DNA of 64,000 nt from Armillaria gallica (Eukaryota; Basidiomycota; Agaricomycetes; Agaricales; Physalacriaceae), in the NCBI GenBank assembly GCA_037576215.1, contig JBANDB010000015.1, positions 1,612,001 through 1,676,000 on the forward strand, in the 5' to 3' direction. Shown here in pieces: positions 1 to 11,569 of this stretch. Each line of letters starts with the position of its first letter. The stretch's first letter is position 1. A program made the translations under genes and the position numbers. Below the pieces are notes generated by a model. It was not told the origin of the DNA and did no database searches. It worked only from the letters and a program-made list of their open reading frames with translations.

Positions 1-1110
1 AAGGGTGTTTTGGCGGAGGACGGCTCTAAGTGTCCGCCGTCGTGAGCCTGGACATACGCCTTCCATGGACGATCACCTATGGTGTGCCGGTAAGCCCTTC
101 CTCAAACTAACTTGAACACGGCTAACCAATCCTCTGGCCACCACTCAGAATTCCAAGGGAGGGATGGCGGATGATATTCCCGAGGTAGCGCTAGATGTAT
201 GGGTGTGTATATTGCTCTTTGAACGATTCGGCCTTGCTCATGTTGATCAGGTCCCCTCTCGATTGCTGCAATGTGACATTGCCTACCTTGATCTCCACTC
301 AGGCTGTCTTTCAGAGGAACGGTTTACGCGTGTGCCACCATCGATAAGGGTGTTTGGGACAAGTTTGCTAGGTACGCAGGCTTGCTTCTCGCGGTGCTTT
401 CGACACTAACTCGAGTGCATGTAGAGGGAGGTACCTATGGGACGGATGTGGCAGTCGACGGCGACGGGTTTGGGACCTCGGATCTCAGATGCAGCATACA
501 TGAAGGCCCTGAGACGTGTATCCGATAACCCTCATATGCCGTGTTCGCGGTGCCGCACTAATGCATCTGAGCTCTCTTCTGCCCTCGCCGTGTACCTGTT
601 CTCCTGGATGATGCTCTTGTCCGTCCCTTCCCGCCGCAAGTCCGCCTCGTTCTTCATCCGCTTCGGCTGTCTTCCTGTCACGGTCTATGCTTCCCGCCTG
701 TTAGGAGTTGTCTGTGCTATCCACAAGGCTACCATCCGCACCACGTACGTCTTCTCTCTCCTTCTCTCCGCTAGCTCACACCTTCCCAGTCTCGCCAAAT
801 CAGGGTGCGCGTTTGGCATCATCACTGCCTTCATCGCTTACTACATCGGCCTCTCCGAGTTGCTCGCATCAGAGGCCCAAGCAGTTACCGTACTCCCAAT
901 CCGCGCATTCTAGCCCCTTAATTTTACTATACCTCGTTTGTTGTACGCTTTCTCAGCATCAAATACCACGACCCATCATAACGTATCGTCCATTCCACCC
1001 GTCCTCAATTCCAACCGGAGCTTACAATTATCCCCGTGCTATCATTATAATACAATAATATGGTGTGTACAAATATCATAAGCACTGTGTTCCTTCAGCA
1101 ACTACCTTCG
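1..1110 (+). repeat. Repeated unit R, copy 1, upstream of DUF6535 copy A
   Basis: The first 25 bases match 60547-60571 and the stretch from about 90 onward matches 60895 onward, so the 60572-60885 part of the other copy is missing here. The match continues without a break through an AT-rich stretch (about 1035-1085 against 61997-62045) into the DUF6535 gene. Open frames at 437-913 and 708-1058 lie inside the unit, but the other copies do not keep them intact, so I do not call them genes. What the unit encodes, if anything, is unknown to me. Confidence 0.6.
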
Positions 1111-1451
1111 TCTCATCTAGATTATGTATCTCGACTCGAGCACAAGTAAGCTGGTAAATCGTAATTCTCTCCGTGCGATAAGTCAGACTGAGAACGCCGC
1201 GAGGGGCGCCGCTCTTGGCACAAACAACTACTACCTTACGTGTTGGTGGTGTCATCAGTTACGAACTTTGATGTGTTTCCGGGACCGCACAACACGAGCA
1301 TACAGCGCTTTGACAGCGAGAATGTTCAATCAAACGGCACCAGCAACCACTTGGCGCCTTTTTGTTCTTGATAGTCACTATACTCTCCCAAGTGTGTCCT
1401 TTGCGCTTTGGATGTCAATGATACTAACTTGATCTCTATCGATTTTCAAGC

Positions 1452-4132
1452 ATGGCAGACACTGACAGGAATGGCGCAGAGTCACCTCCAAACCAACCTT
1501 CAGCAACTGGTAGTCATGTTCCTGCACCTGACCTTGGAGCTCAGAGAGACCCTCCAAGCGGGACGTTTTTTGGACTGAGCAAGAATCAGCTACATTCGTG
1601 GGGAGTCGGTATGTTCAATCTGCTTCGACTGTTCTGCTACGATGGTATTTAATTTTAAATGGTATCAGGTGCTGCTCCACACGACTATAAGGCGCGCTAC
1701 CCTCTGGATCCTTATGGTCAAGAGATGTCCGCCATGGCACGAATATGGTCCATATACCTTGACGAAGCGGCCGGTTTTGATGCCAATATGTTGGCAGAGT
1801 GGCGGGATACCATCGATGTCCTACTTGTTTTTGTGCGTCTCACGTTTCCTTCCAAAATCGGGCTCTAAAAAGTCTAATATCATCAAAGGCTGGTCTTTTC
1901 TCCGCTGTGCTTACAACCTTTGTGGTACAAACATCGCAAAACATGCAACCGGATTACAACCAGGCATCTGCATTCCTTCTCCTCGAAATCCTCAAGGCCA
2001 TGGCATCGAACGGTTCCCAAATCTCTATTCCTTCATCTCCCACCGACTTCTTTTCCCTGAGCTGCTCCGATGTATGGTTGAACAGCTTGTGGTTCGTGAG
2101 TCTGACTCTCAGCCTCATCACCGCCCTGGTCGCCGTTTTGGTCAAGCAGTGGCTCCACCAATACGTCGCCATCGTCTCTGACAGCTCCGCGCGCGATCGT
2201 GCAAGAATCCGGCACTTGCGATATGCTGGACTACAGACATGGCAGGTACCCATGATCATTGGAATGCTTCCGGTCCTCCTCCATGTTTCGTTGGCGCTTT
2301 TTTTCGCTGGCCTCGCTATTTTCTTGTTTTCTCTTGGCATGAAAGTGGCCTGGCTAGTGTCTATTATTGGTGCAGTGACATACATGGCCTACATCATTGC
2401 ATTAATCCTCCCCCTCACATATCCCTATTGTCCATTCAAGGTACCATTGATGCTTTACATCCACCCTCTGTATCAGTTCCTTAATGCTCTTATTCAACGC
2501 ATCACCCTCATACGACACTATCCATATCCCCATGTGTTTGGCCGTGGTAATCTGAATTGCTTGCCCATGTACCGGGAAAGATGTGAGAGCATTGTCCAAT
2601 GCCAAAAACGTCCTCTGAAGGAAATTGAGCGTGCTCATGTTCAAAAGTATGCTGCTAAAGTAGATGCACAATCACTACAATGGCTGCACTCCTCCACATC
2701 TAATGCCTCTGTGCATCAAAGTGTGCTGCAGGCCATTGCTGGAATGTCCTCTGCCACTTTAAAATCACTACCGGATGAATATAGATCTACTGTTATGGTA
2801 TCTCTGGAGCTGCAGATACAGCACATTGAACCACTTGTGCCATCTCCTGGTGTTGAGAGAGAGTTGGAGCTCTACTATAGAGCATGTATACTCCTTTGGC
2901 CTGATTATCCCCTTGCCAGTGCATTCCCTGATTGTGGTCACATAGCAGATTGGTGTTGCAATGAGCAGCTAAAAATGACACTGTTCTCCACAACAGTTAG
3001 CCAAAAGGCATTACCTGTTTTTCTTGGAATCCTTCAAAGCCAGCAACGCTCTTCCCTCACCTTGCACCCAGTGGTGTGGAAGAAGCTAGTCCATCACACC
3101 TGCTATATCTTGGCCCACTCTGGCACTGGTGCTTTGGAATTAGAGCTTGAACTTATAAAAATCATTGTGAGACCCTTGTCTAAAGGAGAGAGTGGGGAGG
3201 TCACTACTATTGACAAGCCTACAGATGAGATGAGGGAGTACATTCTTGACATTCTATCTCGTTACTGGCCACTTCCTATTACAATGGAGTCTACTGCCAC
3301 CAACTTCTTCACTCTTGATCTGCGTATCATTCTCACATTGATCTTCCAAATGGAGCAGAGACTGTGTGAATCAGCACATACCTCAAACCGAAAGCAGCTA
3401 ATTGAAACTTCCCTTACCATCATTGAATGCACTGATGTTCTCATTCATAATCTCATCCAGAAGGGCCAGGCAATTGGACCTATTCTGGATATGTTATATC
3501 AATTACCTTCCTCCAAGGCTTTTGTCATTGTCAGCCCAGACCTTCAAACACTTGTATGCAGGATATTCAACATTCTTGGTAAATACCGCTCTCACATGAA
3601 ACTTGTACCTGCAGACATAAGATTCTATTCTGCTGCATATCAGTGTTTCCTCAATTCACCTGTGGCTAGTGGCAAAAGCTCAGAGAATGACATAACACCT
3701 TGTGCCCCAGGACATGTCATATCATCTTCCCTGAACCTATTTCCACCTTTATCTATGGACTACAACAAAGTCTATGGAACTCCCCTCAACCCATTACAGT
3801 ATCCTCTCTTTTTGACCAACTCAATCTCCCAAGTTATGTTGTTTCTCATTAAAGAACATAATGAAAGTGTTCTCTATGAATGGGCACAACATCCTGCCAT
3901 GCAAGGTGTCTGGCCAGAGTGTCTTTCATGATTAGTGTCCTGGGTATCAGGAGATGAATTCTACCAATGGGACCCTCTGAAGTGTGTTCTGGCCATTGTT
4001 GTAATTGGAGAGCTGCAGAATATGCTGGGCCATAACAGACGTGACAATAAGCCTCTACCAAAGTATCATTTTGGTGCATATCCAGGTGTAAACCAGCCTC
4101 ATTGGCTGCAAGAAATTTTTATATCTAGGTGA
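1452..4132 (+). pseudogene. DUF6535 multi-pass membrane protein, copy A, with a late in-frame TGA
   Basis: Three exons fit: 1452-1608, 1669-1832 and 1889 onward, with introns of 60 and 56 bases. Exon 2 and the start of exon 3 carry the DUF6535 signature: a W-S-I-Y-L-D-E-A stretch, acidic residues near an E-W-R-D motif, then a hydrophobic L-L-V-F-A-G-L-F-S run. Three or four further hydrophobic segments follow (about 2070-2450), then a long soluble alpha-helical region. The function of the family is not known; membrane placement is inferred from the hydrophobic runs. The frame is open to a TGA at 3929-3931 and then stays open in the same frame to 4132, so the natural protein was probably longer by at least 66 residues. 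Copy B at 62384 has the same exon boundaries. The 710-residue frame starting at 1799 includes intron sequence and is not the true start. Confidence 0.75.
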
Positions 4133-5079
4133 GCTCATTTTTCTTTATTAATTTATGTTCCCACTCTGACAGTGCTACAGTCATGGAATGCCCAAATATT
4201 CACAGGTAGAAAGTTTTGCAATGTGATTAACCTCCTGGGCTCATTGAAGATACTAGATTGCGGCACATCCAAAATTCCAGGAATTCTTGCATTGTAAGTG
4301 TCTAACATAGGAAAACATAGGAGAGTCCGATTCTCCTTCTGTATCAAGTGAATGAAGCTAGCACCTACCACAGTACAGAAGTAAGTCTGATAGGTTATTT
4401 ACTGATGGTATGATTACAACCAGTAGAATAATGATGAAATCATTCACCTCAGAATCTCACTCAATCGCTTTCAGTTTATAAAGAAGCATAAGAGCAGCAT
4501 GAATACAAAGTTGAGAACAGTAGAGGTAATCACCATGAAAACACAGGTCATTTTTTCATCCAACAGAAACAAAACGGTTGTTACATTATCATGCGCTATT
4601 GACTCATGTAGGTGCAGAATGTCAGTATTCCTTCAATCCTCCTGCTGTCCCATTTGCGCCTTCTCTCTCACACACCTCAATATCTCATCTTGCCTACTGT
4701 ACCACTCTCCTCATTGTGTTCGATGTGGAGGGCAGCACTCTCGTCGTCTCGCATAATGAGCGAGATTTTGACTTAACGTCTTGGATGTGTCGTGGTCTCA
4801 TGACCGGAAAGTAGCTCGTTTAGGCAACTCAGTTTTGGTAATCGAGTTTTTACTTGACTGCCACGTTGATTGGCGTCTCATCGTCGAGGTCAACGGTGAG
4901 CTCGGTTTTGGTTCGATTTTCGTGATCTCTTCATCGCCGTCTTTCTGCAGCTGTATTTCGGCCGCCGTCTGTCTCGACAACGCATGAAATAGATGAACGG
5001 ACAGGTAAGCTTTTTACATCTCATCGTTGGCAGCCTTTACTAACGAGGTTTCCAGCAGTGTGATTTGCTTACGGAGTGG
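4133..5079. other. Downstream region of DUF6535 copy A, no convincing gene
   Basis: Bases 4130-4175 look like a further intron (GTGAGC ... CTGACAG) of the DUF6535 gene. The following sequence to about 4350 is repeated at 6470-6620, so it belongs to the duplicated DUF6535 3' region. From 4350 to 5079 only short, unsupported open frames are present; nothing recognisable was seen. Confidence 0.4.
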
Positions 5080-6170
5080 ATCTACATACACTGACATTGG
5101 CTTTAATTTACTTACCATTCCTTTCTTTCCCTAAGCTCGCGCTGCAACACAGTGCCCACGATTCTCTCGGTGGCTCACTCGTTCACGTAGCGTACGCGAC
5201 GGTGTGCGACTTTTCCCTACTACACATTTTATTCATATAGCGTTCATCAGAGGAGCTTCATATGTTGGCGATAATGACGAGTTCCGTCCGATGGTGACAG
5301 CCGGGCACTAATTGAAGAGATTACTGGGAGCAGGGTTGTTAGACTCGGTAAGGCATTCCCCAAGCTGACCTGAATGAGGGCTAACGATTGCTCTGACCAT
5401 CGCTGTCAGGATTCCACGGGAGGGATGGCGGACGATGTTCTCGGGGGAGTGTTAGATGTATGGGCGGAGGTGCGTGTATTGCTTTTGAACTATTTGGCCG
5501 TGCTCACTCCACGTCGACAGTGCATCAACATCCCCAACTTCCACGTAGCTTTACCTCCACTTGGGCCGTCTTTTCACACGTGTTGCGCCATCGATAAGGG
5601 TGATGGGAGCAGGGACTTGGGTGGTATTTGGGACGAGCTTGCTAGGGCACGTAGGCTTGCTTTCCGCGGCGCTTTTGTCACTAACTTGAGTGCTTGCAGA
5701 ACACACAAGCGTAGCTGCATAGGGACGAGAAATAACGAGCGGAAGAGACGGGAGGGTGTGCATGCCGAGGGAGGTGTCTATGGGGCAGATGTGGCTATTA
5801 TTAGGCTGGATAGAGATGCAGGGCGGCACGGGTGTCTTCTGTTCTGTGTTATGACGGGAGCGAGTGTTCGCTAGTGAGACACGACTCGGATTCGGCGAGG
5901 ATTTTCGGACCTCGGATATGAGAGGCAGCATACATGAAGGTTATGAGATGCACATCACTCATACAGCGCTGATGCATCCGAGCTCTCTTCACTACTCCAC
6001 TCTTGTTCGTCCCGTCCCTTCCTCTCACCGCTGCTTGTTAACTCTGGTGTACGCAGCATCACCTTGCTCCGCAAGTCCGCCTCGTTCATCGCACTCTTCG
6101 GTCGTCTTCCTTGCCTCTGGGCTGTCCGCAGGGCTACCATCCGCACCATGTATGTCTTTTCGAGATGGCG
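5080..6170 (+). repeat. Repeated unit R, copy 2
   Basis: This stretch matches 60635-61700. Shared landmarks are a pyrimidine-rich segment ending in TTTCCCTA before the AACACA stretch, the GAAGAGATTACTGGGAGC segment, and the GGCGGACGATRTTCT segment followed by GTATGGGCGGAGGTGCGTGT. Spacing is kept but small insertions and deletions break every frame. The 166-residue frame at 5374-5874 lies within it and is not preserved in the other copies. Confidence 0.6.
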
Positions 6171-6339
6171 ACAGCCTCCGAGTCCTTGCCGAGTCCCTCT
6201 CTCCACTCAAGTGGAAATATTATACATTATCATACTCTTGGGCGACTTGGACAGATGCGAATCGACAAGAGAACCATATTTCGCTGGAACCTAAACGAAG
6301 GGTACACATGCCGCCTCTATGCCACGGTATGGGTACGTG

Positions 6340-6640
6340 GCGCATAGGGATGTATTCCAATTGCCCTGGCTGCTTGACGTTACTTCTTCTGGTTAGGATC
6401 CGTGAGCGCGCAATTTATTTATTCATGTTCCAGTTATCTGACGGAGTAATAGTGGCAGAGAGCCCTATGTAGTGGAATATTTATGGGTACGGAGTTTCAC
6501 GGCATGATTAACCTCCTGAGCTCATCGATGATAGGTTGAAAAGCACCCAAAATTCCAGGAACTCCTTCATTCTTACCATCCATCGCAAGAAAACGCAGTA
6601 AATGAAGATTCTCTTACTGGATCGGCGGAGTCGAGTCATG
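6340..6640 (+). pseudogene. Relic of the 3' end of a DUF6535 gene
   Basis: The sequence lines up with the end of DUF6535 copy A and its downstream flank (about 4098-4350): a coding end resembling the P-H-W-L-Q-E residues, an intron-like stretch, then the ATTAACCTCCTG and CCAAAATTCCAGGAA landmarks. The body of the gene is absent. With the R unit just upstream, this looks like a second R-DUF6535 cassette that lost most of its middle. Confidence 0.5.
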
Positions 6641-7599
6641 GCGAGTGAGAGAGAACGACGAATATCTCGAAACTGGGGTAGTGCAAGAACTATAGAAGGG
6701 TAAACTATTGGACATGTTTTGAAACAAGAAAGGCAGTTTCCTGGAATCTAAGGCTGATGTTCGGTATAAATTAATAAAATCCAGTGATGAACCTTCTTCG
6801 ATGTTTGGCTGAACTGACCACATGCTAATTGTCTGCAGGTTCATCGTTCGTTGATCGACGACACAAATGAGTATTATAAAGCACGCGAAATGTGTAATAC
6901 TACCTACCTACCAACCCACCTGCCTTTTTCCGCGTTAGCCTTGATCCGACGATGCGCATGCAGGTCGACCGAGGTTTATTTTCCAGATCGCCACCCTGAC
7001 CATACCCCCTTCAGAGAGACACTTTGCTTTGAGCGTGACAGACATTCCACCTAGTACGCCTCGCCATCACCATTTCGTCGGAACCAGAGCTAAAATGCTT
7101 GTGATGAGCGAAGACCAGTTTTTGTTCCTCACTCCTGAATGTAGAATCGTGATGATGACGGAGAGCACCACGCCTGACTCAGAGTATCACGATGTTTCAC
7201 GTTGAAGTCGACCAACAGAATGAGACGGGGCCCTAATAATACATACATAAAGAGTACATTTATAACACATTATGGGCCAAATTCCCAAGGATTATCTAGC
7301 AGCACGTCCGGCTCAACATCATCGACATCCCATTCCGATACCCCAGCCGCAAACCTGGTGTCCCCCCGACGTGAAATCGACACGATAATGTGCAGACCCA
7401 TCGATAATGGCTCGTCATCGCATATGGATTCAATACACTCCATAGCGGGTCAAAATGTTATCAATAGCCACAAGCCCACTCGAGCCGAAGGCGTCGAAGA
7501 TGAGGAAGGAACTTTTGGCAAATGCAAAAGCGCTTCCTGTCAACAGGATGAGAATTGCATGGAGCGACAGAAACAATAATGAAACATACCATAGAGTCC
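6641..7599. other. No recognised gene
   Basis: Only weak open frames occur. The longest, 7202-7579 on the plus strand (125 codons), is rich in Ser, Thr and Asn and has no recognisable domain, intron signals or paralog in the window. I would not call it a gene without transcript data. Confidence 0.3.
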
Positions 7600-8566
7600 T
7601 TATTTGTTTCGACCACGATACCTAGAACACGCTGTTTCGAGCATTGGGACACGCCCGCTACATAGCCAGGGAAATGTCGAATAGCCCAGTGGCCAATCCA
7701 AGACGACGACAGGTGGAGGACTTCCAGAGTGCCGCAGGACTACCTCTCCGTCTCCCGTCTCCGTCTCCTCTTCAAGTTCAAACGACAACTCGGACATTCC
7801 CTGGTTGGAGACAAGGTAGTCGATGACGGCAGAAGGCATGCTATAGCTCTTGAGTGTGATGCAAGGGATGTATATTCTCTGCCGAGTGAGCTTAATCCAG
7901 AATCCAGACGAGGTGTCATAGAGTTCGGAGTTGGAAATTTGGAGCGACTGAAGGCCGCGGTGGTGGTGGAAAATATGAGGGGACGCGACGATGCTGCCTT
8001 CCTTCAATGTGAGAAGACGGAGGGATAGATCGATGGTCGATCGTTTTGGGAAAATACACTCTATACCGCACATGTCTACGCCGGTCATGGTTTGACCCCG
8101 CTGATCCAATAAATACAGAACGGGATCGGTTAACCCACGGTTATTAGAAAGTACATGTGCGAGCGTCTTCTCCATCATGGAAGTAGAGTTATTGTTATAG
8201 CAAGTGAGGGAAAGCCTGTTGATATTGCGAAAAGGAGAGAGATGTAAGAAATAAGGAAGCGTGAACTTGGGGTGCGTTAGATGAAGGTTGATTGTGGGAA
8301 GCTTCATCAAGCACTCGAACGTGTCTTGAAAGAAGAACAGTGAAGTGTCACCAGAGCCATCGGTGATACTATAATTGAAGAAAAATGTCGGTGGCAGACT
8401 CTTTTGCGATGAACAGGAAAGCAGAGATAGATAGATTTAGCATGAGATCGAGAAATCTTGATAGTACCGCTTCTTTGAAAGCCGGAGATGGTGCATCTGG
8501 TCTTGGTCGTTGTAGACAAAGCTCGTCGACGATTATTCTTGGTTGCCTTTCGAAGTTGAACGACAC
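7600..8566 (-). CDS. Leucine-rich, F-box-like protein, probably incomplete
   Basis: The main frame runs 8310 to 7600 (236 residues) and reads as repeating leucine-spaced segments (I-N-L-H-L, L-S-L-T-C, L-Q-I-S-N-S, L-S-F-E-L), the spacing of the degenerate leucine-rich half of fungal F-box proteins. A second frame, 8566-8369, with similar spacing precedes it; the two are joined only if one allows an intron or a frameshift near 8340-8370. No F-box helix could be recognised with certainty in the sequence to 8850. Mushroom genomes carry hundreds of such genes, usually thought to choose targets for SCF ubiquitin ligases; that role is inference here. Confidence 0.4.
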
Positions 8567-8589
8567 CCTACGGAGATGGTGAGGAGGGA

Positions 8590-9590
8590 CCCGCTGAGAT
8601 CAGGGCAGTTTTCGTGAGACATGATTGCAGCCATGGAGTGGCAATGGGACGGCAATGGGAATGCGACATAGACAACGCTTCTCCTTTTCCAGGAAAATAT
8701 AGAGGGAGCACGAGGGATTGAACATGCCGATGAACCGACAAACGGGGGGAAATTTCTTCATTAGATAAAGACGGTCTCGCGAAAGATACTAGCTCTCGAC
8801 AATGATACTGTCCATCTCTTGACGCCGCGAGGAAAGGCATCGTCAAAAGGGACCTGTTTCGGAAGAGTAGAGGTGGAAGGTGAGGATGATGAAATCCCGT
8901 GTTTGCGGGGACATGGTTACAGCGATAGACCGGCAGGGCGCAGGTAGACGTTCAGATATCCCAACCTCCAATGTCGACGATAGCTAACCTATAGATCTGG
9001 TTGAGATGATCCTGCAAGGCAACGACCTGAACGTTAAACGTACCCGCAGTGCATGTTCGTCGCTAAATCCTAGACCCCGGCTTCACGAATCCTCCTCTTT
9101 TGCAGCATCGTTCCACTTCATCGAGTCTCTGCGTCACCCTGGTACACGAAATATATCACCATGTAGTCTTCCAGATGCGCCCTAGACTGTCTGGTCGTGC
9201 ATACACCCTGAGCTTGCAGAGCAGTTTCTATGTAAGGAAACCAAACTTCTCGCAAACCAGGAAGGCCTTCCCGTCATCCACCCAACTTTTGAATCGGGAC
9301 TCAGCAAATGTTGATCATCCTTCCCGCGCTCGGTTTTGGTGTGCTTTGAAGGCCTCGTGCATAGGAGTCTCGTGTTAATGTCAAGGTGTCGCTGAACCAG
9401 TAGGGCAGAGGGTGAAAAGATCAAGGCGTTTGACTACCGTGGCTGTGAGAGGTCGTTCCGGGTAGATACAGTTCATCACTACTGTGCAACTCATATAAAC
9501 ACGGATGTAGATAAAATTGGTTGATTACCATACCTCTGAGCCGAGATCCAGTATCGCCCATGGTCCACTCGAGTAAAATGTCGTACCGGA
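8590..9590. other. Block A segment shared with block B, gene content unclear
   Basis: Stretches here match block B: 8800-8965 against 46965-47155 (landmarks GATGATGAAATC and AGACGTTCAGATA) and 9050-9200 against 47770-47940 (GCATCGTTC...CTTCATCGAGTCTC). The minus strand probably held the 5' part of the leucine-rich gene, but the frames are broken. No other gene is visible. Confidence 0.4.
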
Positions 9591-9599
9591 TAACGAAGC

Positions 9600-11345
9600 A
9601 TGTCGCGTCAGATGTTCGCGTCGATGGCGGCGTCAGGATGTGCGGCGTTGATGATCGTTGTCGCAGTGCAAGAGCGCCGCTGCCATGTATTTAAGGAAAT
9701 CTCTTCTTGGCGTCGAAGTCGGGCCATTCGACGCTCGGGCAATCCTTGTATGTTCTCCGGCGATTATCGATTATGGTTGAAGGTGAGCAATAGAGATTCA
9801 AACTCCGCTGTCGCGTCGCTATTTAGTTCGCGTTCCACCATGTGGCACCATTGGGTGTGCGAGTGGTAACAATGTTCGGGCAGCCAAGAGGATGAAGGAG
9901 GAGACGACGCTGTTCAGGGCATTCGGCAAGCCAAGAAGAGGTTACCGGCCACGTGGCCGTAGCGTTCTTGCACCGCGACGTCTCCTCTCTGACATGATCT
10001 GCTTTGTTGTCTAGCATGAAATGCGGGAATTTTTACTCGAGTCAACCATGCTTCAGTCCAGAGGTACGCTAATCCACTGATTTTATGTGCACTCGTGTTG
10101 AATTGTAACATTGCAGCGGCGACGAACTGTATTTACCCAGATCGATTCTCCACCTTCAATTCCAGGCGCAAGGCTTCAGCACTTTCGAATCTCTCGCAGC
10201 CACGGTGGTCAAACATTTCAAACCTTTCACATCTGCCACGACCCTATCAGTTCAACGACACCCGGACCACGAAAACATTATCTTCAAGCTACATAGCAGA
10301 CCGCAGGCTCGGCTATCGTTCCAATAAGGACAAGCTGGATACAGTGCCATGGACGCCTTCTATCGATGATCACCTACGACGCGCCGTTCGTGATATTCGA
10401 GCGGGTGCAATTCCAGACTGGTTCGAGGTCAAACGATTTCGATTAGTGTTGTGAAAGGCTGGGCTTCAAGCCTTAAGCCCAGCCTGGCCCAGCCCTGAAA
10501 AGCCCGGCCTGACGGTAAGGCTTGCTGAAGGCTCGGGCTGAGGCTTTGCTTTTGGAAAGCCTTGAGCCCTGGGCCGAAGCCTTGGCCGGCACTTTGGGAG
10601 GATTGGATGTGGGAGGTCTCGGCTTGGTTTGGGAAGACGGGGTCGTACGACATGGAGTTCGCTGCGTATCAGCTTTTGTGTCCTCTGCAAGGCCGGTATA
10701 TTCTCCGTCTTTTTGACAGCATTCGTTTCTGCATTACCCCGAAGCCCACTCCTCTTCATCCCATCACCGACGTCGTCAAAGGACTCGCCCTCAAATCTAC
10801 CCTGACATTAGTATGGATAAGCTCCAACCGGGTATCAATATCTCCAGAACAAGAGGTCGCGAGGATATCCAGCAACATTATCACAGGGCTCCATGCCATT
10901 GGGGCACGCACAACGACATCCACACCAGGAACGGCGTTCTGTGCGAAGGAGATCGGTCTCCCGTCGTTATCGACTTCGGAGAGGCCAACATCGAGGAGCC
11001 TGGAACTAGCGATGAAGATAGGAGAACGGAGATCCCGATACGCGTTACATGGGGAGGATCCTACTAACGGACGCTGGAAGAGGACGGTGACGCTCGGGCT
11101 GGCACTACAAAAAGCCATTGGCATTCAACGTATACGTGGAGGGCATGTCTAAGGATTTTCCTCAGACGACGTTCGAGAGAGCGGTAGGCGCGGAATGGTC
11201 GAGGGCATAAGAGAGAGGGTGTATCAGTGGAGTATAAGAGGAGGTGTTTGCTGCAGGCATTGGTATGACTACGACTATCCGTGCCGCAAATCTCCCAACG
11301 TGATGACCACCATTCGGCCTAGCGAGAGGAATATCAACCTGGTTG
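9600..11345 (+). pseudogene. Kinase-like gene, copy A (decayed)
   Basis: Pieces of one kinase-like fold can be read in order but in different frames: an N-lobe piece with F-K-P-F-T-S-A and a later lysine (about 10190-10280), the D-T-V-P-W-T stretch (10338), the L-W-E-D-W-M-W-E block (10600), the Y-Q-L-L-C-P-L-Q-G-R-Y stretch, a catalytic-loop-like H-N-D-I-H-T-R-N (about 10908-10931) and V-I-D-F-G-E (about 10965). The H-N-D...N and D-F-G residues match active kinase motifs. The gene is broken by a GC-rich insertion at 10443-10592, several frameshifts and a deletion after W-K-R-T-V-T. Copy B (48990) and copies C and D (57250, 56740) belong to the same family, which I know as mushroom kinase-like genes of unknown substrate. 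Confidence 0.55.
10443..10592. repeat. GC-rich foldback-like insertion with AGGCTT/GGGCC repeats
   Basis: The stretch is built from AGGCTT, AAGCC, GGGCTT and CAGCC words in both orientations, so it can fold on itself. Block B lacks it: there the flanking sequence runs from GATTTCGA to CTTTGGGAGGATTGG with only about 18 bases between. It therefore looks like a small non-autonomous element inserted into kinase copy A. I could not fix its exact ends or a target duplication. Confidence 0.55.
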
Positions 11346-11569
11346 TCGCATAGACGTATGGTATTGTGCTCTGTGTACCGATATGCACCACTAGAACAGA
11401 GTTGGTGCCTGCAATGATTCCGAAGCTGCTACCGTCTTCCTGGTCAACACCAGCGTGTCCGATCTTGGATCTCCTGTATTCGTCGTGCGTTCAAGGGCTG
11501 CCGGTTCTCCTTCCATTACTTCCCCTTCCCTCTGCATTTGGACGCAAACCAAGATTGAATATTGATCAC

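Noticed and set aside
437..1058. Two overlapping open frames of 158 and 116 codons
   Set aside because: They lie in the R unit and are not kept in copies at 5080-6170 or 60547-61940.
1954..2385. Minus-strand open frame of 143 codons
   Set aside because: It is the reverse shadow of the conserved DUF6535 membrane region; the same shadow appears at 62883-63188.
3932..4132. A separate small gene after the DUF6535 stop
   Set aside because: It is in the same frame as the DUF6535 exon and starts right after the TGA, so it is better read as the continuation of that gene.
10466..10759. Open frames inside the GC-rich insert of kinase copy A
   Set aside because: They come from the repeated AGGCTT words and have no counterpart in copy B.
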